This document shows, in pieces, positions 45,073 to 58,338 of a stretch of 64,000 bases of DNA. The notes beneath the pieces are model-generated. The model was given only the letters and a program-made list of their open reading frames with translations, made no database searches and was not told the origin of the DNA. The position numbers and the translations under genes are program-made. Origin of the DNA: Icerya purchasi. Its lineage: Eukaryota; Arthropoda; Insecta; Hemiptera; Monophlebidae. How positions within the stretch are numbered: the first letter of the stretch is position 1; each line of letters begins with the position of its first letter. The stretch is taken from contig CM077115.1 in the NCBI GenBank assembly GCA_039619475.1, positions 31,943,083 through 32,007,082 of the forward strand, in the 5' to 3' direction.

Positions 45073-47810
45073 TTGAATTTATTTAGTCTTAACGTACGTA
45101 GTTTAAGAAAGCACTTCGATGAACTATTACTTTACCTAAAAATTCCAACTTACGATATCATTATTTTAACTGAAACTTGGATTACTGAGGAAGAAATGGA
45201 ACGGTATAACATACCGGGATATAAAACTATCGGCCAGAGCAGAGGCAATAAACGTTCCGGAGGTGTTGCTATCTATGTTAAAGATAACATTAGTTATACA
45301 ATTGTAGACTTAAAATGTATATCGGGGAACGTTATAATCCTGAAAATATTACTTAATAATAAACAATATATCTCAATTTGCGGTATCTATAAGTTCTGTG
45401 AAGTCCCGATTAAAACATTCTTAATAGAATTTGAGCAAATTTTGCAAATTTGTGAAGATTTAGCAATAATTACAGGCGACTTAAATATCAACATACTCGA
45501 TGAGACTCTGAGTGCAGACTACTGAATTTATATAGTACCTTCGGATTTGTAAATAAAATAAATCAAGCGACGTTTTTCCGTGAACAAAGAGGTTTTGAAT
45601 CAGGTTTAGACCATCTTTTGGTAAGAGGTATGTATAATAAAGTACAATCGTTAAACATTACATATCAGCTGGTTGATATACCCTTCACTGATCATAAGGG
45701 AATAACTGCAACAATCCTACTATCTACAGGATTGTACTCGTCCGTACGAGGTTTAAATTACACATTTGACAAAAATGCTTTTACAAATAAAATCTCTAAC
45801 TTGAATATGGATTACATATATCACAGTCCTGACTCCATAAATAACAAATTCGAATGGTCCATAAAAAACTTGTCCGAAATAGTTAATAAATGTAAAGTCC
45901 CTATTATCCATATTAAAGACACGCAAAAGAAAAGAAATCCATGGGTAAATGATGCTATTTTACAACTCTCAGCTCAAAAAAGAAACATTTATCAAGCGCA
46001 CAAACAAAATCGAAGCGATATTGGTTTACAACAAAAATTTAAATCGATTTCAAAACAAATCCATAGAGAGATCAGAAAAGCGAAAGCCGAATATTACAAT
46101 AGGTTATTAGGTAAGTATAGGACAAATCCAAAAAAATTTTGGAATATTATTAATAGTACAATTGGTATCAAATCACCAAATATTGACCAAATAAAAATTA
46201 ATAATAACATGGTGCAAGTATCTGAAAACGAGAAATTGGTGGCAAATTGTTTTAATAAATATTTTAAAGAGAGTGTATGTAATATTCAAAACAAAGATTT
46301 TAAGCAGACTCAACTAAATGCTACAAGTAAACAGATGGAACAAGTATGCATAAAATCCTTTGGGTTTATAGATTTTACCACTGATGATGTTAAATGTGCT
46401 ATTCTTAGTCTACCAAATAAGCAATCCTACGGGAAAGATATGATATCTATTGGACTTGTTAAGGAAAATCTATCCTTCTTTATCAAGCCATTAACATTTC
46501 TATTTAATAAATCTATTCATTCAGGTACTTTTCCGGAGATTATGAAAATTGGGGTTATTGTTCCAATCTTTAAAAATGGTAGCAAAGAGCTCACAGAAAA
46601 TTATAGACCTATATGTTTACTTTCTACAATCTCAAAAGTATTTGAAAAATGTATGAAAACCAAAATTTTGAAATATCTAATTGAAACAAAATTCTTTAGT
46701 ACCAATCAGTTTGGGTTTTTACCTGAGCGTGGAACGGAGGCAGCTCTGTTCGAACACACTTCCTATATAACTGATAATTTAGAAACGGGGAAGTTTACAG
46801 CCGCTGTATACTTCGATATTAAAAAAGCATTTGACACAGTAGATCATGGGCTGTTAGTACTGAAATTAGAAAAGGCTGGGTTCCGCGGATTCATACTAAG
46901 CTGGTTCAAATCTTACCGCTTAAATAGACGATATGTTACTAAAATAAATAATGTATATAGTACTGAACAAGAGCAGAATATTGTTGTCCCCCAAGGGAGC
47001 ATTTTAGGTTCAATTTTATTTTTAATTTTTATCAACGATTTGTGTAGGCTAAAAGTTGATGGAAAGCTTCTTGTATATGTAGATGACACGGTCTTGCTTG
47101 TAAGTTCAAGGTACCCATCAATTCTACACAAATTAACTCAAAATAGTGTACGTTTAATAGAAAACTGGGTGAATAGTAATAAGTTAACATTAAATCTAGC
47201 TAAAACTAAGTATGTAATATACGGTATGCGTCAGCATGAATTTGGTAAAATTCTTAAACTCAATTTAGCCAACAATTACAACATAGAATGTGTTCCAGAA
47301 ATTAAATATCTCGGTATAATATTCGATTCAAAATTAAACTTTCTAATCTATTACCTTACACAATACTTTACAAAAAGTTATTTAATTAGAATATATTTTG
47401 CACTTTATCAGCCAGTTTTGACATACGGTATTATTTTTTGGGGAGGAACTGCAAACTACCACATCAGTAGAATAAAATCACTTCAAAATTCGGTTATAAA
47501 AACTATACTTTAGGCATCATATACTGAAAATAAACATATATTGCACTTTAATGCAATATATCATTTGCTTACCCTCATTTTTGTCTTTAAATTTAAAAAT
47601 AAATTTAATATTTCACTTAAGGAAGGAGTAGTTAGAAACTGTAATGATTTATATGCAAACATTCCCCTATATAATAAATATCACACAAGAATGCAAATCA
47701 CGTATCAAGCCCCAATTAAATTCAACGCGTTACCATCGTATCTGAAATCATTTCCTTATATCCATAGACTATTACGGAAAAAATTAACCCTATACATTTG
47801 TCCTATATAA
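45073..47810 (+). pseudogene. CR1-type LINE ORF2: endonuclease-reverse transcriptase, two lesions
   Basis: The endonuclease starts FSLNVRSLRKHFDELLLYL and has ILTETWI, GGVAIYVKDN and IITGDLNINIL. A one-base indel near 45524 moves the frame; translation continues (NLYSTFGFVNKINQATFF) into the frame ending at 47513. The reverse transcriptase has ENYRPICLLSTISKVFEKCM, NQFGFLPERGTEAALFEH, FDIKKAFDTVDHGLL, VPQGSILGSILF and YVDD (near 47075). The C-terminal part has LTYGIIFWGG. A TAG at 47511-47513 is followed in the same frame by the conserved end (YQAPIKFNALPSYLKS) to 47810. Only one shift and one nonsense codon separate this copy from an open ORF2. Confidence 0.85.
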
Positions 47811-48186
47811 ATACTAGCATTAAATGTCCCCTTCGGTGAGTTCCTCCATTGTGTTTCCTTTGGTGTGTTTCAATATCGGAGTAGTGTGTGACATTATTTT
47901 TAATATCTGCATGCATAACAATTCTTTAGAAGTAGACTAAGTTAACATTAAGTACATACAACTTACAAATACTATTTAAACACATGTATTAATTTACAGT
48001 ATCGCTTTTTTATTTTTAATTTTTCTTATTTTTGTAAGCATTTGTTCGGTTCTTTATATTTCATTTGGATCCATTGTAAAGAAATTTTTATTGTTTTCAA
48101 AGCCCCATCATTCGCGCAAATATGCGCATAGATGGGCTATTTCAGTAATAATAATAATAAACGTTTATTTGATTTGATTTGATTTG

Positions 48187-48226
<40 letters not shown>

Positions 48227-48260
48227 TTATTATACTGATTTGATTTGATTATTATTACTA
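48187..48260. repeat. (ATT)n microsatellite with a second GATTT block
   Basis: ATT units follow the GATTT tail at 48187-48228. gatttgatttgatt then appears again (48237-48250), followed by more ATT/GTT units. Confidence 0.9.
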
Positions 48261-48824
48261 TTATTGTTGTTATTGTTATTAGCCTATATCAAATTAAGGT
48301 ACGAATAATTAACGATTACCTACACTCTCATAAACACACTCCACGTACAGCACCGTACATTACCTAAAGTTACTTTAAACAATTAATTAACGAAAATTAA
48401 ACTAAAAGCCCATATCCTAGGCAAAGATTTTCCTTAACCTTGCCCACTTTCTGTAGTCCTGGGCAATTCTCTTATGCTGTCTATTATGCAGAAACTTCGT
48501 TATTCCGTCTTCTCATCTTGAAAATTGTTTCCCTCTTCTTCTTTCCACCATAATATACCAATTTTTTATCCTATGCATATCCACCTATTTTAATCTCACA
48601 ACATGTCCAGCCAATCCTACTTTTTCCTTTTGCACTCATTAACAAAATTTATTATATATTTTAATTTTCCTTTGATAAGCGTATATTCCACGGTGGAATG
48701 ATGCCTGCTCAATTGATATAGCAAACAGAAGAAGAGCTCAAAAAAACCTTAAAGCCACTAAACACGTTAGAAAATCAGAATAATATATTGTATAAAAATG
48801 AGAGCCAATTAAAAAAAAAAAAAA

Positions 48825-48975
48825 GTCTTATACCCTTGACAGAGCGTTGGGGATTGTGAAGTTAAGGTTCACAATGTACTAAGCCTAACGGCACTAATGA
48901 GAGTAGGGGGGCCATTTCCCTTCTACTTGGAATCCGCCTTTACTGTCCCAGATTTCCCTGGTACGCTCATTTCTT
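48825..48975 (-). mobile_element. SINE2 copy, inverted, with A-rich end
   Basis: On the minus strand it reads ggtacc/taccagggaaatctggga, then ccaagtagaa, ctctcattagtgccgtt, ggcttagtacattgtgaacc and ttaacttcacaatccccaac, ending ggtataagac and a T-tract. The tRNA-like head is not visible beyond 48975. Confidence 0.75.
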
Positions 48976-49134
48976 CAGTCTTGTGCCTATCACAACTTCA
49001 AAATTACGTTGTTTTTCAAATTTAAAAATACACCAATAATACACCATAGAGGAAACAAAAGAAAGGTCGTTAACAAAAGATGTTTCATCTTCGTCCACTA
49101 TGAGTAATACACGATGAACGAAAAGCCAGTAACG

Positions 49135-49230
49135 CTTGACGGGCGGGTGGAAGCGCGGTACTCTGTAGGTAAATGTAGGACCGATTGATGGGTGGGTGGA
49201 AGCGCCGTATGGCGTAGGTAAATACAGTAG
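49135..49230. repeat. Two-copy tandem repeat, period about 56 bp
   Basis: ttgacgggcgggtggaagcg near 49136 and ttgatgggtgggtggaagcg near 49192, each followed by a similar g.gtaggtaaat segment. Confidence 0.8.
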
Positions 49231-49284
49231 TGTTTTCATGTGATTGGTAATGTGATCTTATTAAATTAGCGCCGATCTATTCCC

Positions 49285-50133
49285 TTTTTGTTTTGAGCCC
49301 CAAGGTATGAAAATTTTGGACATCTTATAATTTTCTTAAAAGCCACTGACCTGGAGCTGTCGATTAAACAAAAAAATTAGCTTTCTAAGTGCCATAGAAC
49401 GGTCTCAGGACTTTTTTTTGATTTTTCATCTAATAATACGAAAATTGAAATCAGTTTTGTTAAAAGTTTGAAATAAAATAGCTCAAAAAGTTCAATCGCT
49501 AGAAGGGTGGAGTAAGCGAGGGAAATACTCTAAATTCAATTCTCTTCAAAATGAGACCTAGAGCAGTTCAGTAGAATAATTAGTTCTTGATAAACGATTA
49601 AAAAATTGAAAAAACGGCAAAAAAATTTGATTTTTTTCTTTGATTTATTGCTCGTTTTGAGCCTTACGGTATGAAGATTTAAAGCGTTTTATATTTTTTC
49701 TACACGCTGCTGATGTAGAGCTGTCGATTTACAAAAATTTAGCTTTCCAAGTGTCATAGAACGGGCTCAGAACTTTTTTTTTTGACTTTTTGTCTATTTT
49801 TTGATTTATTGCTCGTTTTGAGCCCTAAGGTATTAAAATTTTGAACATTTTATAATTTTCCTAAAAGCTACTGACTTGAAGTTGTGGATTAAAAAAAAAA
49901 AATAGCTTTCTAAGTGCCATAGAACGGGCTCAGGATTTTTTTTTTCATTTTTGGTCTTTTGTCTCATTTTCGTCTATGGTGGAAGAAAAATTTGATTCAT
50001 TGCTCATTTTGAGCTCTAAGGTATAAAAATTTTGGACCCTCTATAATTTTTCTAAAAGTCACTGACCTGGAGCTGTCGATTAAACAAAAAAATTAGCTTT
50101 CTAAGTGCCATAGAACGGCCTCAGGACTTTCCA
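49285..50133. repeat. Four degenerate direct copies of a unit of about 135 bp
   Basis: Each unit begins near ttttgagcc(c)(c/t)aaggtat and passes through a(t)aattttt/c-ctaaaag, cactgac, ctggagctgtcgatta, tagctttctaagtgccatag and aacgg.ctcagga. Copies are near 49293-49418, 49652-49782, 49813-49945 and 50000-50132. The gap between the first and second is longer (about 230 bp). The unit is non-coding and no family name is assigned. Confidence 0.85.
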
Positions 50134-50139
50134 ATTTTG

Positions 50140-53100
50140 TTTTCAAGTAGATTCCATTATATGATATGACGGGTTGGTTATTATGTTTCAGTTTAAATGA
50201 TTCCTTCTAGACACTGTCAGCGTTTGAATTTATTAGAAGAGTAAAAATGGGAATCTCTGTGAAGTTTCCCAATCATATCGCAATAGCAGTTCGGAAAATG
50301 TGGCTCCGATGAGAATCAAAAAAGGCAAGAAATAAAACAAAAACAACTGGAAATGGAATGAAACTTTCGACAAATTAGAAATCGAACTGGCTACTGCAGT
50401 TCATGTTGCAAAAACTTTGGAATTTCTTCGATACTCGCCAATAGTTTGTAAAAACAACGTTTTTATCAGAATGGGAGCAATGATGTTTTGCGTGCGTGTT
50501 CGCTACGTTCGTTTTGTCTGAAACCATTTATTCATTGACGGGCGATAATTGCAACGCCTGCGGGGTTAGCCAAAATAAGCTTATTAAAAAAAAACAAAAA
50601 ACGATCAAGCGGAGAAAGTCTTGAAAAGGGTTGTTTTTACGGAGTAAAACAAGAAAAACTCGAATAAAACGAAATAAAAAACTTCCTAAATTTAAAAAAA
50701 ACAAAACAGAAATAATAATAACATTGACTGCGGACAGAACATGTCAAAAAGCGGAACTATTATATGGCCGAATTAAAAACTTGTTGATGTGGTCGATCAG
50801 ATACACAAGTCAGGCTAGAAGAATAAATGCGAAATTAATATGGCAAGACAGACCAACAAAACAGAGATATAACGAGTAGAACGCTACGGTAAGAAATAAG
50901 CTATGAATATGTTAATAGCGCAGGACCGACAAGAGCTATTATCGTGGACCCATTCCACTGGGTGATTATTGTGCGTTTGAACGATGCAACCGCTATTAAA
51001 CAAAACTGAATCGAGCATGCGTTTCGGAGTTAAGTAAATATTATAACGAAAGGGAAATCATTATTGCAAATGGTGTTTGAAGTAATATTATATATATATA
51101 TATATATCGCTAATATTGGTATTAAACATAAAAGGACATTCGGATAAATTTGAAAAAGCATGAGCCTCACTTCAAGAAGTATTTCAGCTGCTCGATGTGG
51201 AAACGATGAAGTTGAACTTAATCGAATATAAGAGAAAATGAACTTTTAACAATATCCCGCTATTAGGAAATAAAGTTTTGGTAAAACTAAAAAAAAAAAA
51301 AAAGCATTTTTTTGCCTGGTTGCCCTTACTGTTAATTCGACAAAACTGCCGACTGCTCATCACCACCAATCTTTGAAAATAATCGAAAAGTCGAAATATT
51401 AGTTGCACACGTGCAACACTGAAAACGAAAATAATCGAAAGACTTCAATCTTTCGCCGATTTTGGGGTTACCGTCGTGCGCATTTTTGTCGAATAAACTA
51501 GAGCCGCTAGGAAAATCCGAGCGGCAATAAAGATAAGAAAAATGTCACATACTTCGGTAATGTTTATATTATCTCGTTCAGAGAATCACGATAGGGGCTG
51601 TAGGATATTTACGTACGTGTTGGTTGATTTAATATTACTTCTTTTAAAGCAACCTAATGAGAGGTGTCGCTTTTTCGGATTTGATTGATTTTTTCTCGCC
51701 GCCACACTTTCAGATGAAAGTATAAAAAAAAAAAAGAAGTAAGTAATACTTTCTCATCGATATCCTGCCATATAAATTTTTTTTTCTAGCTGAAAACATG
51801 ACGTTAATTGCTAATTTCATACTCTTCCCAGGAAGAAGCCTGAATTTATTTACCGCGAAATTTAAACTCCTTTATTGTTATTATTATCTTTTTTTATGGT
51901 GTTCGTCGACATGAGCGTTTGTTCGAAAATCGTGAAGTTAAACTGTGTAGTTTATTTTCATTGTTCGGTATAAAAATTGAGTTTAAAAGTAGTTCTCTTA
52001 TCTTATCTTGTTTTCAAATCAACCAAATACTAGATCAAGATTTACAAGTGAAATATGTTACAGAAGAAATGAAGCTGGCAGTTAAAAATCACTTGTCGAG
52101 GTTGAAATGAAAATGCTCTTGCGACGAATTTATCACAACAACAACCAGCAAGTTGCAAACAGGTTGAAAAGAAGGAACGTTACTGACCTAGCGTGACTAT
52201 TCAATAAATAAATTTCAGGCCGGCTAATGGAAAGATCTTGAAATTCACGATCTTATTAAAATCTAGTAAATGACACTATATCATATATAATCAGTTCTAG
52301 ATGTGAAGGGAAGAAAAAAAATTCAATATTTTCTTAGGTATTTTATTTAACTTCCGAGTTATATTTGTTCCCCTTTCATTTTTGTTCTGGAGTTGGTAGG
52401 TATATTTTCTTTAAATAAAATTCGATTTATTTTAAATAAGTATGTGTTTCTGTAATTAAAACATATTTTAACACTTGCGCAAACAACTACATTCAAAGCT
52501 AATGGTGACGTGCGCTAATTTAAATCAGTTTCTTCGAACTGATAGCGTAATGAATTTCACACGCTTTTGTAAACTAACCTGCGGGTAGTTTTATAATCGA
52601 TGATTTCGTTATGACGTAGTTGTTTTCATCCTTTCTTTTCCAACTTTGAAAACCGGGGAGCCATTACGACACTGCGTGTACACGTGTATAGTGTGTGCGG
52701 ATGTGTGTGTGTGTGTGTGTATCTGGAAGATACATGGACAAAAAGGAAACTGGCGAGTTAACATGTTAATATTTTAGCGACGCGAACCGCATTCGTTTAC
52801 CTTACAGGTAGAGAGGGAACAGACGAGGAAATAAAGCTTAAATAATATTTCATAAGGGAAAACTAGATAAAAACGATTTGCTACTAAGAAAAATATTACC
52901 CACTGGCGGAGCGCCAACAGTGACGGGCCAAAAACCAAAAACCAAAAAAGAGAAAAAAGAAGGCGATCACCAGTATAACAAAAACTTTTATTAGTTGTAC
53001 CGAGATAAGTTTTCGGTTTGCGCTACTGAAAACGGTGCTGAGCTTGATAATCAACGATACGGAACGATTAATCATAAAGAAAAATGCGTGATGACGGTAA

Positions 53101-54860
53101 GAAAGAATCTGTAGCGTGGTCGGTTGGTCGTTCGGATTAGCGAACAGACACATTAATTATGTCGGAGCAGAAACACCTTCTGCTACTTAGGCGCGGAAGG
53201 AAATTTTTGGCGAGTTCTCTGTTAGTTGAGGGAATAATAGGTTGTTTTAGAGAGCGATATGAACCGTTCGTTCTGTCGGAATAATAGAATCGGCGCGCCG
53301 CCGGTAAATGGCGCGAATTCTTCGTGTTAAAGGTAGAACAGATGTGCACATGAATCGGTTTTTGCGTAACACACACAGTGTTTCAAATTACCTATCATTT
53401 GCCAGGCCGACTTCCTGACTCGTCTGTCTCATCCTGTACAATGGATGAGCGATAGTTCAATTTTTCCAACAGCCCGGTCCACACTCGGTAACCGGAAGAG
53501 CAGCGCCAGTTCTTTCCGATTCCTAGCAAGGTCTATACTCTTGTCACCGGCTACATTTATTAATATACGAGCACAGCAGTGCCTCTCGGTTATACGTCTG
53601 TCAATTTGCACCATTCTCGCTTTTCGTCAACCGGTGAAATTAATCTCAAAGCCATTCTACATGATTCTTTCGTCGTCGTCATCGTCTTACGTATAAATCA
53701 CGTTTTACATGACACAGACTAAACGTAGCACGAAAACAGCCATGATCTCGAGACGTTAAACAACCTTCTGAGAACATAGATCAGAGTGTAAAAGTCAGAA
53801 TCTACGCTACCGAAATGGCTAAAAGGCGATTGTCCGGAAAGAAATCCATTTCATGTTCCTTTTTTTTTTCTGTTTAACGCTACTTCCGAAATGAAGTTCA
53901 AAATTCTTCTCGAAAGAAGGAGATTTCAGAAATACGGCGCAACTGGATAATTTCGTTCCAACATCAGAATTAAACAGGTTCAATGCGTGATTTTATTTTC
54001 GACTAAAGTTTCATTTTCCTTTATTTTTTTTATTTTAAAAAACAAATTAAAGTTAATTTTTGGATAGAAAATACAATAAATGAGAATCGTTCAGCTAGAA
54101 TGACCTTGTCGCATTTCGATATGGAGCATTAATTGGATTTTTTTCTCTACATTAGCCAAAATTGGAATTCTATCAAAAAAAAAAAAAAAAAAAACTGTAC
54201 GCCTGAAAGGGTAAATCACCGGTTAACAATTCTAGCGGAATTGGTCGTGAATTCAAGTATAGGCTGATCGCGCATATCTTTCTTGTGAAACGAATTAGCC
54301 TCTTGAGAAAACGAATAATAATATACGCCGGTAGTGTCGCTGTAGCTTTCTAGGTTCCTTAAGTTTTTAACCTTCCACCTCGGTCATTTCCGCTTAACCT
54401 ATATCCCCAAACCCGCTACCCGGACCAAACGAAACGCCGGGTTATAATAGATTATGTTAGAACACCAGAAAGAAATGCATGCAGGAATTTAAGCGCTAAC
54501 AGAATATGACAATTGATCGCCTAAAAAAATCATCAAAATTATCAGATTCGTGGGTTTTTTAGGATAGCATAAAACTCGAGGAGCCTTTGAAAGGCGCAGA
54601 TATTTTGTCTCCTTTTCTCGGCTTTACTTTTTTTTTATCTTTTCTTATTTGACAATCTCCCGTGAATGTTTAAACGATTCCAATATATTTGAGATTCACC
54701 CTATCCTTCCGTAATTCGAAATTAAATCTATTTCTTCAAAGATTAATTTTAAATTTTGTCACCGTGCTGACAAAAAGGAACCCAAATTTGTCATAAAGAA
54801 GAATAAAATGAATTTCAATAGAAACATATAAGCCACAAACAAAATTAACTAATATATGGG
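50140..54860. other. Mostly non-coding, no gene recognised
   Basis: Includes homopolymers near 51290 and 54175, a TA run near 51095 and a GT run near 52702-52722. The basic 82-codon frame 50631-50879 is the only coding candidate, listed separately. A short inverted match to 59331-59378 lies at 54813-54857. Confidence 0.45.
50631..50879 (+). CDS. Unrecognised basic small ORF
   Basis: An 82-codon frame, very rich in lysine and arginine at its N-terminus. It continues with a segment like KTEIIITLTADRTCQKAELL. The context of transposon relics suggests a scrap of an ORF1/gag-type protein, but I cannot match any motif. It may be chance in A-rich sequence. Confidence 0.2.
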   Translation: MFLRSKTRKTRIKRNKKLPKFKKNKTEIIITLTADRTCQKAELLYGRIKNLLMWSIRYTSQARRINAKLIWQDRPTKQRYNE

Positions 54861-54865
54861 TATCA

Positions 54866-56355
54866 CCGCTTTATCATGGCGGAGGGGTTTCCCTAGCTAA
54901 AATGCTAAAAATTATGGCTGAATATAGCGAAAAAGGGCTGCTGAAAATGACCAGGGCCTTTAATCAAATCTACACTTCCGGCTGTCTACCTGAAGAATGG
55001 GTCAAATCAACATTTGTACCAATCGAAAAAAAGAGTAATGCTAATTGCTGTGATGAATATCGTTCGATTAGCTTGATGTCCCACGCCTTAAAAATCTTTC
55101 TTCGCGTTATACATACAAGAATTTATAAGCGCTGCGAGGAACAATTGAGCAATACCCAGTTCGGCTTCAGAAACGGTTTTGGCACCCGCGAGGCCTTGTT
55201 TGCAATTCGAATACTAACTCAACGCTGTCGTGACATGAATGTTGATGTTTACGCATGCGCCATCGATTATCAAAAAGCATTTGACTGCGTAAGCCACGAA
55301 AAACTGTTCGAAATTTTGAAAAGTATTCCTATTGATAGGAATGATCTGAGAATAATAAGTCACCTATACTGGAATCAAACTGCCGAAATTCGCGTTGAAA
55401 ATACCATGTCAGAGGAAGTAGTGATTCAAAAAGGAGTGCGTCAGGGCTGTGTCATGTCTCCCTTACTCTTCAACGTATATGCGGAGGCGATATTTCAAGA
55501 AGCACTAAACGATAATATGGCAAATCTTAAAGTAAATGGAGTCACGCTGAATGATCTACGATATGCGGATGACAGTTTAATTCTTGACTCTAGCGAAAAA
55601 GAACTACAACGGATGTTGAATAAAATTGTTGATAAAAGCCAAAGTTACGGATTAAAAGTGAACATCTCCAAAACAAAAGTGATTGTTTTTTCGAAAATCA
55701 AAAACCAAATCAGATGCAAAATCAAGATAAAGGGAGAAACGATTGAACAAGTTCAGTGCATTAAATACCTAGGAAGTATACTAGAGGAAAACTGTACATC
55801 AACTCCGGAAATAAGCAGCAGGATTGAGCAAACTAGAAGAGCTCTCACCAAAATGAAAAACTTATTCACCCATCAAGACCTAAGGCTCGAACTTCGAATC
55901 AAACTGCTAAGGTGTTACATCTTCTCTATTTTGCTTTATGGTTGCGAGAGCTGGACCCTGAATGCATCATTGTGGGAAAAAAAAGATTACCGCATTTGAA
56001 ATGTATTGTTATCGGCGCATTCTGAAAATATCATGGGTGAAAAAAGTTACTAATATCGAGGTACTTCAAAGAACAGGAAAGACCCTTGAAGTAATGCAAA
56101 CCATCAAGAAACGGAAGCTGCACTGGACACATCATACGAGGCCCCAAATACGAAATTCTGAAGGTCATTTTGGAAGGAAAGATAAAAATGGGAAGAGATC
56201 GAGAGGAAGACGTCGAAATTCATGAATAAGCTTATCAACTGGTTCGAGACTACCCTTCTATACAACTCCTCCGATCATCGGCCATTGTAAAAGAAAATTT
56301 TCAATCGTGGATCGCCAACCTTCAATTTGGAGACGGCGGATAAAGAAGAAGAGAA
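54866..56355 (+). mobile_element. RTE-type LINE A, 5'-truncated
   Basis: Begins within the reverse transcriptase and runs to a 3' end agacggcggataaagaagaa. The short 3' UTR ending in GAAGAA units is of RTE type. It is followed without a gap by LINE B. Confidence 0.82.
54902..56225 (+). pseudogene. RTE-type LINE A: reverse transcriptase and C-terminal domain
   Basis: A 365-codon frame (54902-55999) holds LPEEWVKSTFVPIEKK, YRSISLMSHALKIFLRVI, TQFGFRNGFGTREALFAIRI, IDYQKAFDCVSHEKLFEIL, KGVRQGCVMSPLLFNVYAEA and the catalytic RYADDSLIL near 55560. After it come IKYLGSILEE and LLYGCESWTL. A shift at the A-tract near 55977-55983 moves the protein to the frame 55962-56225 (AFEMYCYRRILKISWVKKVT). The last part, GRDRGRRRNSWI, is in another frame. 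The endonuclease and first part of the reverse transcriptase are missing. All catalytic aspartates of the remaining part are present, so the copy is fairly young. Confidence 0.85.
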
Positions 56356-56357
56356 GG

Positions 56358-58294
56358 ATAACAGGAAAACTGGAAAATATTAAATTGGAAATGGAAAGGA
56401 ATAATATAGACATGTTGGGTAATACTGAATCTAGACGATTGAATAATAACGATTATTGGAGCGAATATTACAGAATAATAAACTCGAGTTCAGAAGGAGG
56501 AAAAAACGGAGTAGGATTAATATTGAATACGTTAGATCCTACATACAATTCAATGACAGAATACTTCTGGTAAAGCTGAACTCTATGCCGACAAGAACAA
56601 CGATAATAACTGTTTACATGCCGACCAGCAGCTATAGCGAGTAAGAACTGGAAGTAGTATATGAAAAACTGGATGAAACTATAAGCTATGCAGAAAATAA
56701 AAACAACCTAATTATTGTAGGGGACTGGAATGCGGTGTCTGGCGAAGGAAGCGATAACGATTGCATAGGAAAACATGGTTTAGGAAAAAAGAATGAACAA
56801 GGAGAAAGGTTAATAGATTTCTGCATTGAAAATAATTCGGTAATAGGAAATACTCTTTTTAAACAACCACCAAGAAGGAAGTACACATGGACAAAACCAG
56901 GTGGTCAAGAAAGGTATCAAATAGATTACATCGAGGTAAGAAGTGTAGATACCGAAATCAAATAAAGAAATTCAAAACATACCCGGGAGCGGATATAAAC
57001 AGTGACTATAACTTAGTAATGATGACATCCAGATTACAGTATGAAAAGAGGAACTTCACAGAAAACAAAAGCAGAAAGTGAGAAGTACAAATATTCAGGA
57101 ACAAAGAAATAAAAGAGAAATATTAAGAACTAGCCAAGATTAACACAGATATAATAAGAAGAGAGAACAACGTGAATAAAAAATGGAACAACATGAAAGA
57201 AATAACGATTGCTGTAAAAAAGACGGAAATTAAAGAAATTAAAGTACCCAAAAAACCATGGATTTATAAAAGAATATTAGAGCTGATGGAGGAAAGAAGG
57301 AAATATAAAAGTGCATATACAGAAAAGGCACGAAACATGTATAAAAAATACTGGAACAAGATAATCAGGGCTATAAAAAAAGTTAAAACGGAATACTTGG
57401 AAATTTGTTTATGGAAATAGAAGAAAATTTAAAAATATATAACATAGAAAAAGCTTACAATCAGGTCAAAACATATTTTAAAGACTACAAAAGCAAAACA
57501 TATGTTATTGAAAATGAAGATGGGAAGAAACTGATGGAAGATGAAGAAATAACTAGGAGATGGAAGGGATATGTAGAGAAGCTGTACAGTGAGACGATCA
57601 GCACTAAAGAATATCTGCAACAAAACATTACTGTCAATGACACAACGACAGAAGATAAAATGGGTCCGTGCATAACAATAGATGAGTTCGATAAGACCCT
57701 AAAAGAGTTAAAAGATCATAAAGCAGTAGGACGCGACAACATCTGCGGCGAGCATTTAAAAGCATTAGGGAAGGAGGCAATAAAACACACATTTACAAAT
57801 TAATCGCGGATATGTACGAAAAAGGAGATATTCCGAAAGATTTTAAGAAAAAAATAAAGTAATAATGATACTAAAAAGAAGTGGCACATTTAAGTGCGAG
57901 GAACACCGACTGATAAGTCTGGTATCGCAAATATTAACAAAAATAATACTCGGTAGAATAAAACATAAATTAGATAACGAACTTAATGATGAGCAATATG
58001 GTTTTAGATCGGGAACAAGAGAAGCAATACTAGGCCTCCGCATGGTAATTGAAAGGAAGTTAGAAGTAGATCAATCAGTATATATTGCAATGATAGGTTT
58101 AGAAAAAACATTCGATAATTGCGATTTGGAAATTTTGGATCAAACTTTAAAAGGAGCAGGCATAAACATCAAGGATAGAAGAATAATAAAAGAACTATAC
58201 AAAACACAAAAACCAATGATCAAAGGAAAAAACTCAAACGAAGAGACAAGAATCCGGAAAGGAGTAAAGGATGCAATTTATCACCGTTTTTATT

Positions 58295-58338
<44 letters not shown>

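Larger units (their letters stand above)
43638..48190 (+). mobile_element. CR1-type LINE, 5'-truncated, nearly intact ORF2
   Basis: An ORF1 part (to 44174) is followed by about 900 bp and an ORF2 (45073-47810) with endonuclease and reverse transcriptase. The 3' end runs to a GATTT-repeat tail (48170-48189). ATT microsatellites abut both ends (43644-43700 and 48187-48228). The order, the ORF1 type and the GATTT tail fit the CR1 clade (or a close relative such as Daphne or Rex). Confidence 0.82.

Noticed and set aside
49285..50133. CRISPR-like array
   Set aside because: Units are long, degenerate and irregularly spaced, and the context is a eukaryotic transposon-rich region.
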